Numbered from the stretch's first letter, positions 1-9,299 are shown. The stretch: DNA of 64,000 bases from CAZENU01 sp965222125 (GCA_965222125.1 CBDCTC010000005.1:682001-746000); one strand, 5' to 3'. Made by a program: numbers and translations. The notes: a model not told the origin generated them from the sequence alone.

Positions 1-22
1 CCCGAACCGCGACCGGAAAGCC

Positions 23-1132
23 ATGCTCGAGCTGGACTACATAACCGTAAAGGGCTTCAAGAGCATCGCGTCCATCGAGGAGCTGCGGCTCGGCGCGATG
101 AACGTGCTCATCGGCCCGAACGGATCGGGCAAGTCCAACTTCGTTGGCGTATTCTCCTTCCTGAACGCTATCCGGTCGGGCAAACTGCAGAACTACGTGA
201 TCAGGGCCGGAGGCGCCGACAAGGTACTGCACTTCGGCGCCAGGGAAACTGACAAGCTCCATATCGACATCTCGTTCCAGGACGGCACGAACCGGTACGA
301 GATCACGTTGCAGCCGGCCGGTGCGGACGACTTTGTGCCCGGCGCCGAAGTCGCCTACTTCTGGGACAAGGCCCGATACCCGCAAAAGCCCTGCGGCATG
401 CTCATTCAGCCTTACGGCAAGGAAGCGGGGATCTCCAGGCCCGCGTCTCACGGTGTCATCTCCTATGTGCGCAAACGCCTGAACCGGTGGAAGCTCTACC
501 ATTTCCACGACACCAGCGACGCATCGCCGATGAAGAAGACGGCCGACGTCAACGACAATCGTCACCTGCGCCCCGACGGGTCGAATCTCGCGGCGTTCCT
601 ATATCTGCTAAGCAGGGAATACCCGGACTCGTACAGTCTCATCACGCGGACCGTGCGGCAGGTTGCGCCGTTCTTCGAAGGCTTTCAGCTGGAGCCACAG
701 CTGCTCAACCCCAGCAAGATACTGCTGGAGTGGCGGCATACGGGCACCGACGCCTACTTCGACGCATCGTCGCTCTCGGACGGGACGCTCCGGTTCATGG
801 CCCTGGCCACCCTGTTCCTCCAACCCGCGGACCTACGCCCGTCGGTGATGCTGGTGGACGAACCCGAGCTGGGCATGCACCCGTTCGCGATCACCCTGCT
901 GGCGTCGCTGATGAAGCAGGCGTCGGTTGAGACACAGGTGATCGTGTCCACGCAATCGTCGCTGTTCCTGGACAACTTCGAGCCGGAAGACGTGCTGGTC
1001 GCCGACCGTGTCGACGGAGGTACCCAGCTTACCCGGCTGAATCCCTCCGATCTGGAGCCCTGGCTGGATGACCACAGCCTGGGCCAGCTTTGGGAGAAGA
1101 ACGAGCTGAGCGGACGCCCAAGCAAGGAGTAA
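23..1132 (+). CDS. AAA-family (OLD/RecF-like) ATPase, probable defence protein
   Basis: A 369-residue ABC/SMC-type ATPase. Walker A GPNGSGKSN is at about residues 31-39, a signature-like SLSDGT near 250, Walker B VMLVDEPE near 275-282, and an IVSTQSS switch-like stretch near 308. This is the AAA_21/OLD-like arrangement with both ATPase halves in one chain and a variable middle region. The next gene is a DUF4276 protein whose ribosome site (AAGGAG) overlaps this gene's stop codon, so the two are translationally linked. Similar ATPase plus TOPRIM-like pairs (OLD, AbiL, PARIS-like) act as phage-defence or abortive-infection systems; that role is inference here. The ATG lies 22 bases from the window edge, so the promoter is not visible. 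Confidence 0.85.
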   Translation: MLELDYITVKGFKSIASIEELRLGAMNVLIGPNGSGKSNFVGVFSFLNAIRSGKLQNYVIRAGGADKVLHFGARETDKLHIDISFQDGTNRYEITLQPAGADDFVPGAEVAYFWDKARYPQKPCGMLIQPYGKEAGISRPASHGVISYVRKRLNRWKLYHFHDTSDASPMKKTADVNDNRHLRPDGSNLAAFLYLLSREYPDSYSLITRTVRQVAPFFEGFQLEPQLLNPSKILLEWRHTGTDAYFDASSLSDGTLRFMALATLFLQPADLRPSVMLVDEPELGMHPFAITLLASLMKQASVETQVIVSTQSSLFLDNFEPEDVLVADRVDGGTQLTRLNPSDLEPWLDDHSLGQLWEKNELSGRPSKE

Positions 1133-1139
1133 CTCCAAA

Positions 1140-1820
1140 TTGCCGCGGTTGATGGTACACGTGGAAGGCCAGACGGAGGAGAGCTTCGTCAACAAGGTAC
1201 TCGCGCCACATTTATACGATCACGGATACACCGGCGTGAGCGCTCGACTGCTCGGCAACACCCGTCAACGTAGCCGGCGTGGCGGCATCAGAAGGTGGCA
1301 CTTGGTGCGTGATGGGATCACGAGTCACTTGAAGACAGACGAAGAACTCCTGGTCACGACGATGGTCGATTACTACGGGCTGCCGACGACATGGCCGGGA
1401 CGGGCCGCCGCGCCCGCACTGCCCTTCCCTGACAGGGCCGGCTCTGTCGAGCGCGAGATTCTCGATGACGTGAGCGGCGAATTGGGCGTCAGCTTCGATC
1501 GGCGGCGTCTCATCCCTTACGTGGTGATGCACGAGTTCGAGGGACTGCTGTTCAGCGACCCCGAGGGATTCGGTAGGAGCATAGGAAAAGGCGATCTGAC
1601 TCCGAGTTTCCAGGCGATCCGCAACGAGTTCGACACGCCCGAACAGATCAACGATTCCCCCGACACCGCGCCCTCCAAGAGAGTTCTGGACCTGGTCCCG
1701 GGCTACAAGAAGCCTCTACTGGGAATCCTCGCCGCCCTGGAGATCGGCCTTGACGCCATTCGCAGGGAATGTCCGCAGTTCTCCGACTGGATAGGGCGGC
1801 TCGAAAAGCGCGCCCAATAG
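1140..1820 (+). CDS. DUF4276 family protein, TOPRIM-like partner of the ATPase
   Basis: A 226-residue protein that starts at TTG, 10 bases after AAGGAG at 1124-1129. The N-terminus VHVEGQTE (about residues 6-13) and VDYYGLP (76-82) look like the acidic motifs of a TOPRIM fold, and HEFEGLLFSD (131-140) is characteristic of DUF4276. This family is usually found beside an AAA ATPase, as here. TOPRIM proteins in such pairs (OLD, AriB, RloB relatives) act as nucleases triggered through the ATPase. The motif reading comes from the sequence; nuclease activity and a defence role are inferred. The stop is followed by about 130 bases before the next gene, so the cassette appears to be two genes only, unless more lies upstream of the window. 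Confidence 0.8.
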   Translation: MPRLMVHVEGQTEESFVNKVLAPHLYDHGYTGVSARLLGNTRQRSRRGGIRRWHLVRDGITSHLKTDEELLVTTMVDYYGLPTTWPGRAAAPALPFPDRAGSVEREILDDVSGELGVSFDRRRLIPYVVMHEFEGLLFSDPEGFGRSIGKGDLTPSFQAIRNEFDTPEQINDSPDTAPSKRVLDLVPGYKKPLLGILAALEIGLDAIRRECPQFSDWIGRLEKRAQ

Positions 1821-1857
1821 GAATAGCCGGGCGGCGTTCCGGGGGGGTCGCGCAGGC

Positions 1858-1887
1858 TTGACACCTCTCGACGGACGGGCGTAGGCT
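1858..1887 (+). promoter_or_regulatory. sigma70-type promoter for the SelA-like gene
   Basis: TTGACA at 1858-1863, an 18-base spacer and TAGGCT at 1882-1887. Transcription would start near 1894, about 55 bases before the TTG start of the next gene. The -35 is a perfect consensus and the -10 keeps the TAnnnT frame seen at other promoters in this window. Confidence 0.55.
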
Positions 1888-1949
1888 CAGACTCGCCGGT
1901 CCTCGTTCACCGAGGACGGCGCCAAACCACGCATCCAGGAGTCTCTGAA

Positions 1950-3086
1950 TTGGGTAACTTCGCCGACGGGAAGGTCTACGAGAAACTCGGGGTCCGCCCC
2001 ATGATCAACGCGGTGGGCAACTCCACCATGCTGGGCGGCTCCACTCCGTCTGACATGATCAAGAACGCGATGGAAGAGGCGAGCCACGGCTTCGTCGACA
2101 TGGGCGACCTGACGGCCAAGGCGGGCGACTACATCGCGGGGCTGCTCGGCACCGAGGCGGCATACCCAACGTCCGGCTGCGCGGCGGCGATGACGCTCAG
2201 CTCCGCCGTCGTGATGACCGGCAACGACGTCGAGAAGATGGGGCGTCTGCCGGACACCACCGGGATGAAGAACGAGATACTCATCCAGAGTGCGCAGCGG
2301 TACGCCGCCGACCCGTGTTTCCGGTTCGCCGGCGCCAAGCTGGTCGAGGTTGGGAACACCGCCGCCGAGATCGAGGCCGCCGTGGGAGATGACACCGCCG
2401 CCATCGCCTACGTGGAGCACCCGCAGTACAAGCAGGGCGCGCTTTCGCTGGAGGAGACGACCGCCGTCGCACGCAAGGCGGGCGTCCCGGTCATAGTCGA
2501 CGCCGCGGCGCAGATATACCCCGTAGACTACTTCAGGCGGACCGCGCAGTCGGCCGACCTGGTCTGCTTCAGCAGCAAGTACTACGGCGGGCCAAACTCG
2601 GCCGGCTTCGTGACCGGCAAGAGAGAGCTGATCGACGCCATAGCGGCCCTCGGCTTCCAGACGACCCTGCCCTACAGCCATGGCCTGTACGAGTCCGGTT
2701 ACGCGATCGGACGCGGCATGAAGCTCGACCGCCAGGAGATAGCCGCCGTCGTCGTCGCCATCGACCACTGGTTCACGATGAACCATGAGGACCGCCTCCA
2801 AGAGTACGACCGCAAGATGGCCGTTGTCCAGAAGCACCTCGAGGGCGTGTCCGGGGTGCGCGCCCATGCGGAGCCCTATGACGCCTACTTCGCCGTCCGG
2901 CTGCACGTCACCGTCGACCCCGTATCCGGCAAGACCGCGCAGGAGGTGGCCGACGAGCTCGACGCCGGCAACCCGCGCATCAGGATCGGCGTCGAGGGCG
3001 ACGACCTGATAGTCGTCCCGCACACCCTCAACGCGGGCGAGGAGACAGCGGTCGGAGAGCGCCTCCGCGCCGTGATGGTCGGCTGA
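1950..3086 (+). CDS. SelA-like PLP-dependent aminotransferase-fold enzyme
   Basis: A 378-residue fold-type I PLP enzyme of the SelA/DgaE group. Signs are YEKLGVRPMINAVG at the N-terminus, the cofactor aspartate in VIVDAAA (about 181-187) and the Schiff-base lysine in CFSSKYYGGP (K210). Relatives include L-seryl-tRNA(Sec) selenium transferase and D-glucosaminate-6-phosphate ammonia-lyase. It lacks the long N-terminal tRNA-binding region of true SelA and no selenocysteine genes are nearby, so a lyase or transaminase on a small amino acid or amino sugar is more likely. Start is TTG at 1950 with CAGGAG about 8 bases upstream. The gene stands alone with its own promoter and ends before a stem-loop shared with the convergent locus. 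Confidence 0.8.
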   Translation: MGNFADGKVYEKLGVRPMINAVGNSTMLGGSTPSDMIKNAMEEASHGFVDMGDLTAKAGDYIAGLLGTEAAYPTSGCAAAMTLSSAVVMTGNDVEKMGRLPDTTGMKNEILIQSAQRYAADPCFRFAGAKLVEVGNTAAEIEAAVGDDTAAIAYVEHPQYKQGALSLEETTAVARKAGVPVIVDAAAQIYPVDYFRRTAQSADLVCFSSKYYGGPNSAGFVTGKRELIDAIAALGFQTTLPYSHGLYESGYAIGRGMKLDRQEIAAVVVAIDHWFTMNHEDRLQEYDRKMAVVQKHLEGVSGVRAHAEPYDAYFAVRLHVTVDPVSGKTAQEVADELDAGNPRIRIGVEGDDLIVVPHTLNAGEETAVGERLRAVMVG

Positions 3087-3114
3087 CGTCCGTCGGCGTC
3101 GGCCGGCTACAGAC

Positions 3115-3145
3115 GGTTCCCTGAGCCTACCGGTCTCAGGGAACC
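3115..3145. terminator. bidirectional stem-loop between convergent genes
   Basis: A perfect 11-bp stem (3115-3125 with 3135-3145) around a 9-base loop, between the plus-strand SelA-like gene and the minus-strand pseudogene. There is no U-tract on either side, so it may act as a processing or RNA-stability hairpin as much as a terminator. Confidence 0.55.
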
Positions 3146-3176
3146 GATCCCCCGGCATCAAGGCTTGGCCGCGCGG

Positions 3177-5246
3177 CTAGTTGTTGTCGGGGTGAGCGGC
3201 TCGCAGGGAGGCGCGACCGACCTCCTGGCTCTGACCGGAGGCCCGGCATTCCACCACTACCCAGAAATCGGCGACGTTATCGTAGAGCCAGCCTCCTTCC
3301 ACATAGTGGGAGGACGTTTCCGGTGGGTGGAAGCCCAGGAACGATTCTGATAGTTGGTTGGCGGTGGTGATAGCCACCAAGTAGTTTTCGCACGAGCCGG
3401 AGTAGTTCCATTGGATGTCTATGTCGAAGAAGGTGAGGCCGTCGACACGTGATATGAGCGTCAGGCTGACCGGCGCCGATGGCGTGGCGCGGGTCACGGT
3501 GACGGTGTAGGTCTCGGTGGTGACCCCGTCCTCGGCGGTGACCTCGACGCTGATGACGTCGGCGCCGACCGCGAGAGAAATCGTCCCGTCATCGTCGACC
3601 ACTCCTCCGAGCTTGATCACGTAGCTTGCGCTGTCATGATTCGCTGTGGGCGTCACGGTAGTCTGGGTCGTGGCGGCCGGTACATCGGCGGTGTACTGGG
3701 TCGTGGCGGGGCTGAAGGTCAGGTGGATGCTGCTGAGCGCAAGACTGCTCAGCGTGGCGTCTTTGGATATAGGCTCATGAATCCGCAGCATGAAGCATGA
3801 GCAGGTCGCCATCGGACCAGGGCTTCTCTGGCACAGTCCAGGTCAGGGCGGTGGTGCTGGCGTTCTCGGACGTCAGGCTCAGGATCGTCGTGCCAGTGAT
3901 GTCGATGAAGTCGATGGCGTACTCAGCCAGTGACACGGACGTGCTGTGCCCCAGGGTGACCTCGCCATTCTCCCACTTCAGGCTCGTGATCGTCGTGGTC
4001 GCGCCGTTTAGGGCGAACGCGGCCGGCTTCAGGACGCCGTTGGTGCCTGTCGGCGCCGACCGCGGCGCCGAAGGCCACCGGGTCGAAGAACGCGTCGTGC
4101 AGGGAGTGCGCGCCTGTCGGAGGCGTGACCGTGACGACCCAGTCCAGGTAGTTGAATGCGGTCGTGTAGTTGCACGGCTCGAACGCGGAGGACTGCACGT
4201 GAATGGTGACCCGGTAGGTCCCGCTGGGCAGGGGCCGCGCCGTCACGACGGCCGGCCGGAAGCCATTGGTAGGATCGGTGTCGTCGTCGATGATCTTCGC
4301 GGCGAACAGGTCGGCGTCAGGCCCGGTCAGCGATACCCTGTCATATCCGTCGTATCCCTGAGAGCCGTACGTCCCGTAGTCGGTGAACTCCGTACCCCTG
4401 GCCAAGCCAGAGTCGATCTTGGCCTCGAACTCCAGCTTGGCATATGGCGTCCAGTGGTACGCCTCCCAGTCCCGGAAGTAACGCATGTAGGCTAGGCTCC
4501 CCCGGATACACTGGGCGTATCCCGCTACGCCCGCTACGCCCTCCACCCATGCGATCCTCGACCGGAGTGTGTCCAGAGAGACCGTCGAACCCGGGTCCGT
4601 GATGAAGCTGGTCGAAGTGCTGCTCGAGCTCTTGGTGGTCTTTCCTGTACTCGACTCGGACGTTCCTGGCTCAGCCGGCAGCCATACAGGGTTCCGGGCG
4701 TCGAACGCGTATCCCTCCAGGCGGTCACCGGTGTAGCGGATCGCGTCGTTAGAGCCTCCGTAGTCGAAGGTCGTCGTGTCGGCGAACTCGAACGACGTGG
4801 CGCTCCTCCCGGACCGGGCCTGGCCGTCCTACGCCGCCAGAAACAGCACCGCGTCGCGGCCGTCGTAGTGGGGTGTCCCGTCCGACCGTCGACGCCCGCA
4901 CCGTGAACTCCGAGGCGCCGGTACCCTTGAGGTACTCGACGGCCCTGAACCGGGGCACGTCTCCCTCCGCGGACAGCAGCCGGGCCAGGACGATGGTGCC
5001 GGAAAGGTATATCCGCTCCTCCAGCGAGGCGACGGCTGCGCCGAAGTGGTCGTCGTCTATCTGGCTGGCCGAAAACGGCTCGATGGTGGGCGTCGGCCCG
5101 GGGTCGCTCCCCGCACTCCCCAGCGACATTCTTGTTTGCTCGTCTGGCGTCGGCGTCTGAATGGTGGGCGACGGCTCAGCCGGCGACGCGCAGGCCGCCA
5201 CTATGAGCACCCCGAGGAACAACATCGGTTTGCGATACATGTCCAA
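3177..5246 (-). pseudogene. decayed secreted lipoprotein with cadherin-like domain
   Basis: One long minus-strand gene broken into pieces. It begins at 5246 with a lipoprotein signal (MDMYRKPMLF, lipobox IVAAC) and a Thr-Pro linker. At about 4870 the frame shifts, and the shifted frame meets a TAG near 4832, then continues through a repeated-fold region (4830-4045). Near 4040 the frame shifts again and reads on to about 3795, where it must shift once more to enter the last segment (3780-3177). That last part holds a cadherin-like beta-sandwich domain (DATLSSLALSS onward). Restoring the frames gives an envelope protein of roughly 690 residues. Three frameshifts plus a stop argue for a true pseudogene, although indel errors cannot be excluded. 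It starts 6 bases after the metzincin gene, so the two formed an operon. Confidence 0.7.
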
Positions 5247-5252
5247 TCTTCC

Positions 5253-6677
5253 CTAGTGCGTATGGCGCCGTGTAACTTCACTTATGCCATGCCTGTCGTC
5301 ATCTGTCAGCGATGGTACCAGCCGATATATAACTCCCATGACGTGTCCGGACGGCAGGTGGCCGACGCCTGCGGTATGCCCGAGCTCGTGCATCACCACC
5401 GTCGGCAGGTAGTAGAATCGCTGAGGGTTTGTCGTCGCGAGCGTCAGGCTCGTCGTCCATTCCGTGATCTTGCCGTGCGCGTTTAGCCCCCTCGGCGGGT
5501 AGGAGATCCAGAGTGTCTGCGACCCGATATGCGGATACGTCCCCTCTCCGTGAGATGTGCAGCCCAGAGCGACCTCCCTGCACTCTGTGCCGTGCCACGC
5601 TCCCTTGATCGTCACATCGAGGACAGGGCTGAGGACCAGGTGAGGCGGTATCGCCCCGAGAATCGTCCTCCCTACGGCTGAGTTCCATCTCCCCGCGGCG
5701 CGAGGGATCGCCATCTCGGTCATGGTCCGCTCGTGCTGGTAGGTCGAGGGCACATACGAGGGTCTCGAGCCCGACAGAGTCGCAAGGTCGACTGAGTAGT
5801 AGACCTGGCTGTCGCCCCGGTGCCAGCCCTGGGGAATACTGCCCGTCGACGTCACCGCGAACTCCGCCCCTCCCGCGATCGGCCTCGCCTTCAACACCAT
5901 CCCCGTGTTCGTCACGTCCCCGAGGCCGCAGCGCGTCAGCGCAAAGACGTTCATTATGACGACGAACCTGACGGTGAACCAGCCCGTATCGGTCGCCCCC
6001 GTCGACGGCGTACACTTGCCGGTACCCGAGTTCATGTGGAACCCGGTCTCCGACGAGTTCAGGTCGAGCTTGAACTCGTAGTCCGCGATGTTAGCGGTCG
6101 CGTTGGCGGTGAACTGGATGGTTACGTCGGCGCCGTGGAGTACGCCCCAATGTCCCGTCTCTATCGGTCGTCCTTCATACGGTATAGGCGCATTGAACAG
6201 GGCGGACAGCGGGGTGGCAGTGGGTGCTGCCGTCGACGTAGGTCCGGGCGTTGGGGGCACCGGACTGCCGGTCCCAGGCGTCGGACCCGTGACCGCCGTT
6301 GGTTCGACCACGGGATCGGTGGTGGTGGCCGTCGGTGCGGTAGTTGGCGTGGCCGTGGGCGGCGTCGAGACGTCTATGGTGATCGAGTCCAGGATCACCG
6401 TGTTGCCGTTGTGCCTCGTCTTCAAGGTCACACTGCCACTCCCGGGTGGACTGCAACCCTCCAGCGTCCAGGACCTCGCTGATGCTTGCGAACTTCGAGG
6501 ATTGGTCTCCACGTGGCATGTGCCAAATTTGGCAAAGTCGAGCTGGCCGTTCGTCACGATGTACACGCTCTGATTGCTTGGGGACACGTTGACGGCGTTG
6601 ACGCCAGCAGTGGCAGCCCACTTGTATTCCGCTCGGTCTCCTTGACGGAGAATCTTCGATTGGGCAAACTTGCGCAC
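5253..6677 (-). CDS. metzincin-like metalloprotease with Thr-Pro linker
   Basis: The C-terminus carries HELGHTAGVGH, an exact HExxHxxGxxH zinc motif, with a following GHVMG that fits the Met-turn of metzincins such as matrixins. The N-terminal part (after FAQSKILRQGD) looks like a small beta domain, followed by a Pro/Thr/Ala linker (about 120 residues in) typical of Chloroflexota surface proteins. The start is uncertain. The open frame runs back to 6899 but that overlaps the opposite gene at 6733; the first reasonable codon is GTG at 6677, with no clear ribosome site and no signal peptide. The 5' end may therefore be lost or shifted, as the linked downstream gene is also decayed. Expected role is cleavage of extracellular protein; substrate unknown. 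Confidence 0.65.
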   Translation of the reverse strand: MRKFAQSKILRQGDRAEYKWAATAGVNAVNVSPSNQSVYIVTNGQLDFAKFGTCHVETNPRSSQASARSWTLEGCSPPGSGSVTLKTRHNGNTVILDSITIDVSTPPTATPTTAPTATTTDPVVEPTAVTGPTPGTGSPVPPTPGPTSTAAPTATPLSALFNAPIPYEGRPIETGHWGVLHGADVTIQFTANATANIADYEFKLDLNSSETGFHMNSGTGKCTPSTGATDTGWFTVRFVVIMNVFALTRCGLGDVTNTGMVLKARPIAGGAEFAVTSTGSIPQGWHRGDSQVYYSVDLATLSGSRPSYVPSTYQHERTMTEMAIPRAAGRWNSAVGRTILGAIPPHLVLSPVLDVTIKGAWHGTECREVALGCTSHGEGTYPHIGSQTLWISYPPRGLNAHGKITEWTTSLTLATTNPQRFYYLPTVVMHELGHTAGVGHLPSGHVMGVIYRLVPSLTDDDRHGISEVTRRHTH

Positions 6678-6732
6678 GTCGACCAGAAAGGGACCTGATC
6701 GGTAACCGCATCCCGTTGAAGATGGGGCAAGC

Positions 6733-7428
6733 GTGGCAGAGACACGGAAAATAGTCCGCGACGTGCAGCGGAGGCTGCTCCGGCAGTACGGGCCGCAGCA
6801 CTGGTGGCCGGCCGATTCGCCGTTCGAGGTCATGGTCGGCGCCGTGCTGACGCAGTCCACGTCCTGGACCAACGTCGAGAAAGCCATCGCCAGCCTCAAG
6901 GCGGCCGACGCGCTGTCGCCCGGGGCGATCCGGCGGCTGTCCCACGAGGCGCTGGCGCGGACCGTCTACTCCGCCGGCTTCCACAACTCGAAGGCGCGCA
7001 AGCTCAAGGCGATGGCCGAGTACCTTGGCGACCGCTTCGACGACGATCTCGACGCGATGAAGCGAGTCGACCCCGCCGCGCTGCGGGCGGAGCTGCTGGG
7101 CGTGTACGGGATCGGTGAGGAGACGGCGGACAGCATCCTGCTGTACGCCGTGGGCGCGCCGTCGTTCGTGATCGACGCGTACACCCGGCGCCTGCTTTCC
7201 CGGCTCGGAATTGTGCCCGAGCGCGACACCTACGGGGCCTATCAGCGGCTGTTCGAGGACAGCCTCGAACGCGATCCGCGGACCTTCGGCGAGTACCACG
7301 CGCTGATCGTGAGCCACGGCAAGTCGGCCTGCAGAAAACAGCCCCGGTGCCGCGGCTGCTGTCTGCTGGAGATATGCGCGACCGGACGCGCGTCCGAATC
7401 GGCCCCCGCACGAGGGGCCGCCGCGTGA
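6733..7428 (+). CDS. endonuclease III-like HhH-GPD DNA glycosylase with Fe-S cluster
   Basis: A 231-residue HhH-GPD base-excision repair enzyme. It shows the hairpin VYGIGEETADSILLYA (about 127-142), the catalytic-aspartate segment FVIDAYTRR, and a C-terminal cluster C-x5-C-x2-C-x5-C for a 4Fe-4S centre. In endonuclease III the hairpin carries the lyase lysine (GVGRKTA); here the matching position is glutamate, as expected for a monofunctional glycosylase closer to MagIII/MjaI 3-methyladenine glycosylases. Start is GTG at 6733. It overlaps the next gene by GTGA and is probably co-transcribed with it. The protein acts on damaged bases in the cytoplasm; the exact lesion is unknown. Confidence 0.85.
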   Translation: MAETRKIVRDVQRRLLRQYGPQHWWPADSPFEVMVGAVLTQSTSWTNVEKAIASLKAADALSPGAIRRLSHEALARTVYSAGFHNSKARKLKAMAEYLGDRFDDDLDAMKRVDPAALRAELLGVYGIGEETADSILLYAVGAPSFVIDAYTRRLLSRLGIVPERDTYGAYQRLFEDSLERDPRTFGEYHALIVSHGKSACRKQPRCRGCCLLEICATGRASESAPARGAAA

Positions 7429-8183
7429 GCGCGCCCTTCCACACCAAGGTCGCCGCGGTGTCGTCGGTCGTCTTCGCGGCGTCCCTGATGGTCGTCGGGT
7501 CCCTGCCGGCCGTTCAGGGAAACGCCGCGCCGCTCGCCTTCACGGCGCCGTTTGCCATCGTATCGGTCGCGCTGGCAGGCCTGGCGTGGAAGCGCGGCAA
7601 GTGGGCGGCGCTCCTGCTGGCGATCTGGGCGGCAGTCAACCTGGCGTTCCACTTTCCGATACTGGTACACGCGCTGGGATGGCTCGACAGCTTCTTCGAC
7701 TTCGGTGTCGTCGTGCCCGTACTCGGCGGACTGGCGGCCGCGTTGGTCGCCGGGACGGTCTCGTTCATCCAGCAGTGGAAGGGAGCGGCCCGAACGGAGT
7801 CCAACGGCCGCGAGCGATGGGCGTGGGGCGTTGCCGCGGGGCTGGCCGTCGCGATGATGGCGGCGTCGGGCGCCGCCCATCTCGCCAGTATCGAGTCGGT
7901 CAGCGCCGCGGAGAGCGCCGGGGCGGTCCGACTGGAGATGAAGGGCACGCGCTTCGAGCCGGTGGACCTGCGCGCCTCGGCGGGAGAGCCCGCCAGGCTG
8001 GCGATCAGGAACAGGGACCTCGTCGCGCACAGGTTCTCGGTCGAACCGCTCGGCATCGACCTGGCTTTCATCCCGGGGACCGAGAGGATAGTCGAGCTGC
8101 CGGCCATGGACACGGGGACGTACCTCTACGTCTGCACCATCGACGGCCACGAGGAGATGGCCGGGTTCATACTGGTGCGGTAG
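7425..8183 (+). CDS. membrane protein with C-terminal cupredoxin domain
   Basis: About 252 residues from the GTG at 7425, which overlaps the upstream stop (GTGA). Three hydrophobic segments fill the first 110 residues, a fourth (VAAGLAVAMMAASGAAHLA) precedes the C-terminal domain, and the last 95 residues form a cupredoxin: LEMKGTRFEPVDL, the first copper histidine in LVAHRFSV, and the C...H...M set in YVCTIDGHEEM. All four type I copper ligands are present. The domain should face the outside of the membrane and carry electrons or sense copper. Its partner is unknown; coupling to a DNA glycosylase gene is probably incidental. A longer in-frame version from 7347 has no ribosome site. Confidence 0.8.
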   Translation: MSAPFHTKVAAVSSVVFAASLMVVGSLPAVQGNAAPLAFTAPFAIVSVALAGLAWKRGKWAALLLAIWAAVNLAFHFPILVHALGWLDSFFDFGVVVPVLGGLAAALVAGTVSFIQQWKGAARTESNGRERWAWGVAAGLAVAMMAASGAAHLASIESVSAAESAGAVRLEMKGTRFEPVDLRASAGEPARLAIRNRDLVAHRFSVEPLGIDLAFIPGTERIVELPAMDTGTYLYVCTIDGHEEMAGFILVR

Positions 8184-8192
8184 CCGCCGGGC

Positions 8193-9296
8193 CTATCCGG
8201 CCGAACGTTCGGGGCCGTCCAGCGCCAGGATGCTGGTGCTCTTGACGATCATGTAGACTTCCTGGCCCTCGCGAACGTCGAGAGACTCCAGCGCGCCGGG
8301 CGTTATCTCGACGACGATCCTGTCACCCACGTCGACGTACACCAGAACGCGGGAGCCGCGGACGTGAAGCTGCTCGACCCTGCCCCGGACTATGTTCTGC
8401 GCGCTGATCCGCGACGGTACCTCCAGCGCCAGTATCACGTCGCCTGCCCTGATCGACACCGTCGTCTCATCGCCTCGGCCCGCGCGGACGTCGGGGGCGG
8501 AGAGCAGCACGTCTCCGATCCGCAGCGTCGCCATGCCATCCCCGGCGGCCTCCTCCTCGACGACCGCGTCGAGGAGATTCTCGAACGTGGCGTAGTCGGC
8601 CAGCGCGCGAACGCCTGGGTGGGCCAGCGCGATCGACGGGTGGGCCTGCACGACCTTTCGTCCGCCGTCCACGACCAGGACATCCTCCGCGAGAGCCATC
8701 ACCTCGGACATCGAATGGGACACGTAGACGATCGGCGTCCCCAGCTCGCGGGTGATGCGCTTCAGGTAGCGGATGATCGTTCCGCGAAAGCCGACGTCCA
8801 GCGCCGCCAACGGCTCGTCGAGCAGGAGCAGGTCGGGGGACGTGGCCAGCGCCCGCGCTAGGGCCACGCGCTGCCGCTCCCCTCCCGACAGGCCGGCAAC
8901 CGACCGGTCCAGCAGAGCGCCGAGTCCCAGTAGCTCGACGAGCTGTTCCGGCCGAAGCTTCCTACGTTCTACCGCGGTGAGTCTGTGCCCGTACAGGATA
9001 TTGTCGCGGACGCTCATATGCGGGAAGAGGGCCGAGTCCTGGAATACGTACCCTATGCGGCGTTTCTCTGGCGGCAGGTTGCGGCGGAGCTCCGAGGAGA
9101 ACACCGTCTCGCCGGCGATCCGGACCTCGCCGGCGTCGGGTTGCGTCAGCCCCGCTACGGCGTCGAGAATTGTCGTCTTGCCGCTGCCGGAGGGGCCGAA
9201 GATGGCCACCCGTCCGGAGGCGAAGTCCGCTTCGCACTCGAGCGCGAAGCCCGGATAGCGCTTGGTCAGGCTGAACGACAGCGTGGGAGTGGTCAT
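8193..9296 (-). CDS. modC: molybdate ABC transporter ATP-binding protein
   Basis: A 367-residue ABC ATPase. Walker A GPSGSGKTT is near residue 34, Q-loop VFQDSALFPH near 85, signature LSGGERQRVALARAL near 135, Walker B LLLLDEPLAALD, and switch histidine VSHSM. The C-terminal 110 residues form a TOBE/mop-type regulatory region (ISAQNIVRGRVEQL), which in ModC binds molybdate. It is the last gene of a minus-strand modA-modB-modC set, starting 4 bases after modB ends. It powers uptake of molybdate or tungstate for molybdenum-cofactor enzymes. Confidence 0.93.
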   Translation of the reverse strand: MTTPTLSFSLTKRYPGFALECEADFASGRVAIFGPSGSGKTTILDAVAGLTQPDAGEVRIAGETVFSSELRRNLPPEKRRIGYVFQDSALFPHMSVRDNILYGHRLTAVERRKLRPEQLVELLGLGALLDRSVAGLSGGERQRVALARALATSPDLLLLDEPLAALDVGFRGTIIRYLKRITRELGTPIVYVSHSMSEVMALAEDVLVVDGGRKVVQAHPSIALAHPGVRALADYATFENLLDAVVEEEAAGDGMATLRIGDVLLSAPDVRAGRGDETTVSIRAGDVILALEVPSRISAQNIVRGRVEQLHVRGSRVLVYVDVGDRIVVEITPGALESLDVREGQEVYMIVKSTSILALDGPERSAG

Positions 9297-9299
9297 CTT

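Noticed and set aside
1887..3161. A 424-residue minus-strand reading frame opposite the SelA-like gene
   Set aside because: It mirrors a well-conserved gene on the plus strand, has no ribosome site and shows no family motif; long antisense frames are expected at this GC content.
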